Positions 59,660-64,000 of a DNA stretch of 64,000 nucleotides are shown in pieces. Position 1 is the first letter of the stretch. Each line of letters opens with the position of its first letter. The position numbers were made by a program, and so were the translations under genes. Origin of the DNA: Bacteroides thetaiotaomicron VPI-5482 (lineage in GTDB: Bacteria; Bacteroidota; Bacteroidia; Bacteroidales; Bacteroidaceae); the NCBI RefSeq assembly GCF_000011065.1, contig NC_004663.1, positions 1,674,001-1,738,000 on the forward strand, given 5' to 3'. The notes under the pieces were generated by a model. That model was not told where the DNA came from. It saw nothing but the letters and a program-made list of their open reading frames with translations, and ran no database searches.

Positions 59660-60331
59660 ATGGGAATGAAAGACGTTTTTAAAAGGTATTTGGTATTTGT
59701 TATCGGATTGTATTTTCTGGCTGCCGGAATAGTGTTGATTGTGCGTTCTGCATTAGGAACCACACCTATATCCAGCGTCAATTATGTGCTAAGCCTGAAC
59801 AGCCCTTTATCATTAGGAACTTGTACGTTTCTGATCAATATGCTGCTTATTCTGGGACAGTTCTGGGTCATCAGAAAAAATAAGACCCGACAGGACACTA
59901 TTGAAATACTTCTTCAATTGCCGTTCTCTTTTATCTTTTCGGCATTCATTGATTTTAATATGGCACTCACCAGTAATCTGCATCCCGACAATTACGGAAT
60001 GTCAATAGCCTTATTACTCACAGGATGCATGATACAATCCATAGGAGTCGTACTCGAACTCAAACCCAAAGTAGCAATGATGAGTGCAGAGGCTTTTGTA
60101 AAATACGCCTCCCGCCGTTATAACAAAGAGTTCGGAAAGTTCAAAGTCTGTTTTGATGTTACGCTGGTCACTCTGGCAGTCATACTCTCTCTCCTGCTTT
60201 CGCAATGCATCGAAGGTGTTCGCGAGGGGTCTCTTATCGCCGCCTGCATCACCGGATATATCGTCAGCTTCCTGAATCAGAAAATAATGACAAGGAAAAC
60301 TCTCTACAAATTATTACCTGTATTGAAATAA
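59660..60331 (+). CDS. YczE/YitT-like membrane protein (DUF6198 type)
   Basis: 223 residues with five to six TM helices: RYLVFVIGLYFLAAGIVLIVRSALGTTPISSVNYVLS, LGTCTFLINMLLILGQFWVI, DTIEILLQLPFSFIFSAFIDF, GMSIALLLTGCMIQSIGVVLEL, VCFDVTLVTLAVILSLLL. The conserved GxxL..RS.LGT.P.S segment is typical of the YczE/YyaS/YitT group. Function unknown, inner membrane. A -7-like GACCTTTG lies at 59599-59606, and repeated TCGGATA words (59543, 59569) precede it in the divergent region shared with the AraC gene. Confidence 0.85.
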   Translation: MGMKDVFKRYLVFVIGLYFLAAGIVLIVRSALGTTPISSVNYVLSLNSPLSLGTCTFLINMLLILGQFWVIRKNKTRQDTIEILLQLPFSFIFSAFIDFNMALTSNLHPDNYGMSIALLLTGCMIQSIGVVLELKPKVAMMSAEAFVKYASRRYNKEFGKFKVCFDVTLVTLAVILSLLLSQCIEGVREGSLIAACITGYIVSFLNQKIMTRKTLYKLLPVLK

Positions 60332-60338
60332 GTTTTCT

Positions 60339-60962
60339 CTAGCTCGCTACCAGCAACGTTTCCATCTGTCTGACGATATAAGGTTTCCACTGAACCAGAA
60401 TATCCTCAAAAGAATCATCCTTCTCCAAAAAGAAAGAAGCACTGAGATTCTTTGTCAGGAAAGGAACTGTCAATGCACTATAAAAAGTATAGAATACGAA
60501 TGGCAAAGGAACTGTTTTCAGTCTCCCGTCATTCATTTCTTCCTGTAAAACATCCATGATTTTATGGAGATATTGTTCCAGGCGCAACTCCTTGATAGTA
60601 GTGCTTAAATGGTTCATATCACGATGCATCTCCCTCACCATGAACAATGGCAAACATGGATTTTCCGTGAATACTTTATAATAAGCATCTACAATTTCAC
60701 CGATACTCTCGGAGACAGGTTTGTCCTGCTGAATGATTATATCATGTATTTTGGGAATAAAAGAAAGTATGATATTACCAAAAACGGCCTGAAACATCTT
60801 ATCCTTCGTTCGGAAATAATAGTGAAGTGCCGGTCTGTTGATACCTACTTTAGCAGCGATATCACTCATACTGGTTTCTGCGAACCCATTCTCTATAAAT
60901 AGTTCTTTGGCAGCCTCAATTATCTTTTTCTCCAAATCTTCATTATTATTAGTTGTTGTCAT
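60339..60962 (-). CDS. TetR/AcrR-family regulator
   Basis: 207 residues. The N-terminal HTH (about 10-56) has LEKKIIEAAKELFIENGFAETSMSDIAAKVGINRPALHYYFRTKDKMFQAVF. The C-terminal ligand domain is untyped. The start overlaps the 3' end of the acyl-CoA dehydratase/activase gene by 14 bases, so both are on one transcript; the regulator may control that operon in response to an acyl-CoA or fatty-acid-like ligand (inference). Confidence 0.93.
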   Translation of the reverse strand: MTTTNNNEDLEKKIIEAAKELFIENGFAETSMSDIAAKVGINRPALHYYFRTKDKMFQAVFGNIILSFIPKIHDIIIQQDKPVSESIGEIVDAYYKVFTENPCLPLFMVREMHRDMNHLSTTIKELRLEQYLHKIMDVLQEEMNDGRLKTVPLPFVFYTFYSALTVPFLTKNLSASFFLEKDDSFEDILVQWKPYIVRQMETLLVAS

Positions 60963-63900
60963 AATTCATTGTCGCATTTTTCAGATTATCAATAAACAAA
61001 AGCATACGGTTTGTTATGTTTACGTCGCTCACACCACTATCAAAGTCTAAAGATAGCAAATTTATATCCGGATAGAAACTTTTTATACGTTTTTCGACTC
61101 CTCTGGATACGATATGATTCGCTATGCAGCCAAAAGGTTGCAAACTCACTACATTGTTCACCCCTTGCCGGGCGTAAGACACGATTTCAGCCGGCAACAA
61201 CCAGCCTTCACCGAATTGGGCATTCAGCGAAATAACGCTTTTAGCTCCTTCCGCTTCTTCAAAGATATCATTGAAGGGGGCAAAGTAACGGAACTTACTT
61301 GCTGTCTCATTTATTTTATCAATCTGTTTCTTTACAAACTTGTAGATCCAGTCGTAAATAAACTCAGGCAACTGTCTGTTTTTTATGTAAGAATCCGTAT
61401 TGACTTTCCTGTTCACAAACCCCTGCATGAAAAAGTCAGCCAGAATCGGCGGAACCACTTCTATCTTGCGGCCTATCAGCCAATCAATGATCTCTTTTTG
61501 TGCGAAAGGATTGAATTTCAAGAAGATTTCTCCTACAATTCCGACTTTAGGAGTATCTACAGCCCTACATACCTCATTAAATTCAGTGATTGCCGATTGC
61601 AACAAAGAGTTCAACCCCTTTATGTCTCTTCTCAGTATCACTTCAGGTGCCAGTTGCAGGTATTTATCACGCAGCTTTGCCGATGCACCTGCTTCTTTCT
61701 CACGTACCACAGACGCATAATAAAACTTAGCAATGCAATCACTATACAAAACGGCATGAAAAGTTATCGGTACTACTTTCATCCAGTTGACCTTGAACGC
61801 GGGCTGGTCATTATCTATGTCACTGCCCACAGAGATAGAGATTACCGGAATATCCGTATATCCGGCATCCACCAACGCCTTTTTTATCAAGGAAATATAG
61901 TTGCTGGCACGGCATTGTCCTCCCGTTTGGGTGATGGCTACGGCTATTTTTGAAATATCATATTTCCCGCTTTTAAGTGCTTTTATAATATCGCCGACTA
62001 TCAGAGTAGCCGGATAACAGACCTCATTATTCGCATACTTCAACCCCCATTCACTTGAATCATTATCACTGAGAGGAAGGTTTTCCGCATCATAACCGGC
62101 TACTTTCATAATAGCAGGAATCAAAGGTGAAATAAACGGAGTAAAGTAAGGAACGAGTATCTTACGGTCACGGTAAGACTTGTCATAAACAGGAACGGTC
62201 GTAAAGTCCTTTACACCGTCTTCCGTTCCATCCGCATTCGCAAGTTTGAGGCTTTCAATCATGGAACGTACTCTCAACTTCATTGAACCGATATTATTGA
62301 TATCATCCAGTTTCAATAAGGTCAGCGATTTGTTATGACGCATCAGCAAATCCCTTACTTCATCCACCAGAAAAGCATCCGGTCCACATCCGAACGAAGT
62401 CATCTCTACAAACTGAATATTCTTTCCTTGTGTCGCACACCATTTCGCAGCCTTCAGGATACGGTTCGTATACGCCCATTGAGCAACAAAATGCGCATCA
62501 TCCGTCGGTATATCCATCTGACGCACCAAATCATCCGCTATCACATTCACTCCCATATCCGCAAGCATATCCGAGACTTTGTGCTGTATCAGAGAATCGG
62601 TATGATAAGGACGTCCGGCAAGCATGACAGTCAAAGTCTCTCCCTTTCCAGTCTGCTGCAATATGTTTTTGTTATAATCGACCAATGTATTAATAAAAGA
62701 GTGCTGTTCGCTTTCCGCTTTTTGGAATGCTTGCTGAATCGTCCGATCGTCCACGCTCAAACCGCTCAGATATTCACGGCATTGTTTAAACAACAGATTC
62801 CGGTCTTTGAAAGTTATTGCAGGGGAATCAACCGGTATACCTTCGGACTGCACACTTTTGATAACCTCCGAATAACCTGTCACAATCGGACAATTATAAC
62901 TGTTTTGTTCCATCCCTTTTCTTTCGAAAATAACAAAAGGCATAAAAATCCGGTCGACCTTCTTTTCTATCAAGTCCTGAACATGACTATGTACCAGCTT
63001 AGCCGGAAAGCAGATATTGTCCGACATCACCATACGCGCATTGTGCTCATACTTTCTGAAATTGGACGGATCAGACAAACAGACTTGTATGCCACAGGAA
63101 GTGAAAAGAGTGTGCCAGAATGGATATTCCTCGTACATATTCAGACATCGGGGGATTCCGATAATCTGCTCGGGTGCTGCAATCTCTGCGCTGCGATGAA
63201 ACAAAAGCTCTTCTTTTTGCCGATAGACATTCAGACCTTTCCGGTTACTGCTCTCTCCATTCGTGAAAACTTTCTCGCACCTGTTTCCCGAATAATAACT
63301 TTTGCCGCTTTCGAACTCGTAACGAATGACCAGACAACGATTATCGCAACTCTTGCAATATAAAGAACGTGCCGAATATTGAGCTTTATTGATAATCTCA
63401 TCCAATGATACGGACTCCCCCTGATGTTTCATCGCATATAATGCACATCCGAATGCTCCCATCAATTCGGGTGTATCACACCTTGCCACTTCCGCTCCCG
63501 AGAGAAGTTCAATGGCACGGACCACCGCATCATTGCGCATGGTGCCTCCCTGCACAACAATATCTTTTCCCAAAACAGATATATCTTTCAGTTTCAACAC
63601 CTTATACAGGCAATTCTTGACAACGGAATATGCCAGTCCGGCGGCAATATCATTGATCGTTGCCCCCTCCCTGAGTACCTGTTTCACTTTTGAGTTCATA
63701 AAAACGGTGCACCTTGTTCCCAAATCACACGGTGCTTCCGAATGGCAGGCTGCCAGAGAAAACTCTTGTGCCGAATACCCCAGAGATTTAGCAAACGTTT
63801 CAAGAAAAGAACCACATCCGGAAGAGCATGCTTCATTAATCTCCATCCGGTCAATCACGCCATTATTCACAAAAATAACCTTCATATCCTGTCCGCCGAT

Positions 63901-64000
63901 ATCGAGGATAAAAGACACATCCTTGTTCAGATAATGCGCTGCCATATAATGGGCGATCGTTTCGATAATCCCCGAATGAAGCTGAAAGGCAGACCTGATA
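60949..64000 (-). CDS. Giant 2-hydroxyacyl-CoA dehydratase/activase fusion, 5' end outside window
   Basis: Over 1016 residues visible; the frame is open to the right edge, so the true start lies beyond 64000. Visible N-terminal part: a BadF/BcrA-type activase domain (FILDIGGQDMKVIFVNNG, NEACSSGCGSFLETFAKSLGY with the FeS/ATPase motif, VVQGGTMRNDAVVRAIELL). It is followed by DUF2229/2-hydroxyglutaryl-CoA dehydratase-like regions with conserved cysteines (CKSCDNRCLVIRYEF; DNICFPAKLVHSHV; EVCYPATLIVGD; TQTGGQCRASNYISLI). These proteins are oxygen-sensitive and common in gut anaerobes; the substrate is unknown. It runs into the TetR gene. Confidence 0.9.
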   Translation of the reverse strand, partial: IRSAFQLHSGIIETIAHYMAAHYLNKDVSFILDIGGQDMKVIFVNNGVIDRMEINEACSSGCGSFLETFAKSLGYSAQEFSLAACHSEAPCDLGTRCTVFMNSKVKQVLREGATINDIAAGLAYSVVKNCLYKVLKLKDISVLGKDIVVQGGTMRNDAVVRAIELLSGAEVARCDTPELMGAFGCALYAMKHQGESVSLDEIINKAQYSARSLYCKSCDNRCLVIRYEFESGKSYYSGNRCEKVFTNGESSNRKGLNVYRQKEELLFHRSAEIAAPEQIIGIPRCLNMYEEYPFWHTLFTSCGIQVCLSDPSNFRKYEHNARMVMSDNICFPAKLVHSHVQDLIEKKVDRIFMPFVIFERKGMEQNSYNCPIVTGYSEVIKSVQSEGIPVDSPAITFKDRNLLFKQCREYLSGLSVDDRTIQQAFQKAESEQHSFINTLVDYNKNILQQTGKGETLTVMLAGRPYHTDSLIQHKVSDMLADMGVNVIADDLVRQMDIPTDDAHFVAQWAYTNRILKAAKWCATQGKNIQFVEMTSFGCGPDAFLVDEVRDLLMRHNKSLTLLKLDDINNIGSMKLRVRSMIESLKLANADGTEDGVKDFTTVPVYDKSYRDRKILVPYFTPFISPLIPAIMKVAGYDAENLPLSDNDSSEWGLKYANNEVCYPATLIVGDIIKALKSGKYDISKIAVAITQTGGQCRASNYISLIKKALVDAGYTDIPVISISVGSDIDNDQPAFKVNWMKVVPITFHAVLYSDCIAKFYYASVVREKEAGASAKLRDKYLQLAPEVILRRDIKGLNSLLQSAITEFNEVCRAVDTPKVGIVGEIFLKFNPFAQKEIIDWLIGRKIEVVPPILADFFMQGFVNRKVNTDSYIKNRQLPEFIYDWIYKFVKKQIDKINETASKFRYFAPFNDIFEEAEGAKSVISLNAQFGEGWLLPAEIVSYARQGVNNVVSLQPFGCIANHIVSRGVEKRIKSFYPDINLLSLDFDSGVSDVNITNRMLLFIDNLKNATMNYDNN

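Overview
The window looks like a chromosomal segment of a gut Bacteroides close to B. thetaiotaomicron. The evidence is the UpxY/UpxZ-controlled capsule locus, promoters of the Bacteroides type (TTTG, about 20 bases, TAnnTTTG), lipoproteins and DUF families typical of Bacteroidales, and the gene neighbourhoods (dnaN-exonuclease-coaBC-recN-rlmB; kbl/tdh; purU-hisH-hisA-hisF-hisIE-ftsE-lysC). Most genes lie on the minus strand.

Layout. (1) 1-11.3 kb is the promoter-proximal end of a capsular polysaccharide operon read leftwards: upxY, upxZ, wza-like export protein, wzz-like chain-length protein, Wzx flippase, two glycosyltransferases, then rfbF-rfbG plus an epimerase and a truncated reductase that should make a CDP-6-deoxyhexose. 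The promoter appears fixed, not invertible. (2) 11.7-35.4 kb is housekeeping: an inactive-protease/TPR protein, rlmB, recN, coaBC, a DnaQ-type exonuclease, dnaN, a DUF3127 protein with an SSB-like tail, murB, tdh/kbl, ferritin, lysA, lysC, ftsE, his genes and purU. (3) 35.8-36.0 kb carries two near-identical tRNA-Asp genes. (4) 36.3-64 kb is an accessory region with oxidoreductases, efflux pumps (MATE, SMR, MFS, EamA), three AraC-type regulators, two Crp-like regulators and a TetR regulator. It also holds an OmpA protein, a broken AAA-ATPase/nuclease gene, a divergent DXS-like transketolase and, at the right edge, part of a giant acyl-CoA dehydratase/activase protein.

The strongest unreported-looking signal is a shared promoter architecture in region 4. 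Six promoters carry two CYGTAAT half-sites 21 bp apart, with the proximal one exactly 30 bp upstream of the -7 box, and they lack a -33 box. They sit upstream of the aldo/keto reductase, the cupin-carboxymuconolactone decarboxylase, the flavodoxin lipoprotein operon, the hydrolase operon, the FMN-reductase/MFS operon and the DXS-like gene. This predicts a local redox/electrophile regulon driven by an AraC-type activator, most simply the one at 49.3 kb.

A second signal is a set of intergenic arrays with an exact 22-bp period. Two arrays use the odd palindrome GTTTATTATAAAC, one uses GATAGTGNCACTATC, and one uses a non-palindromic G-rich unit. There are also two inverted arrays of a 7-bp unit, a MITE-like element with 46-bp inverted arms, and a promoter-hairpin-terminator leader before the MATE gene that looks like an attenuator or an orphan riboswitch.
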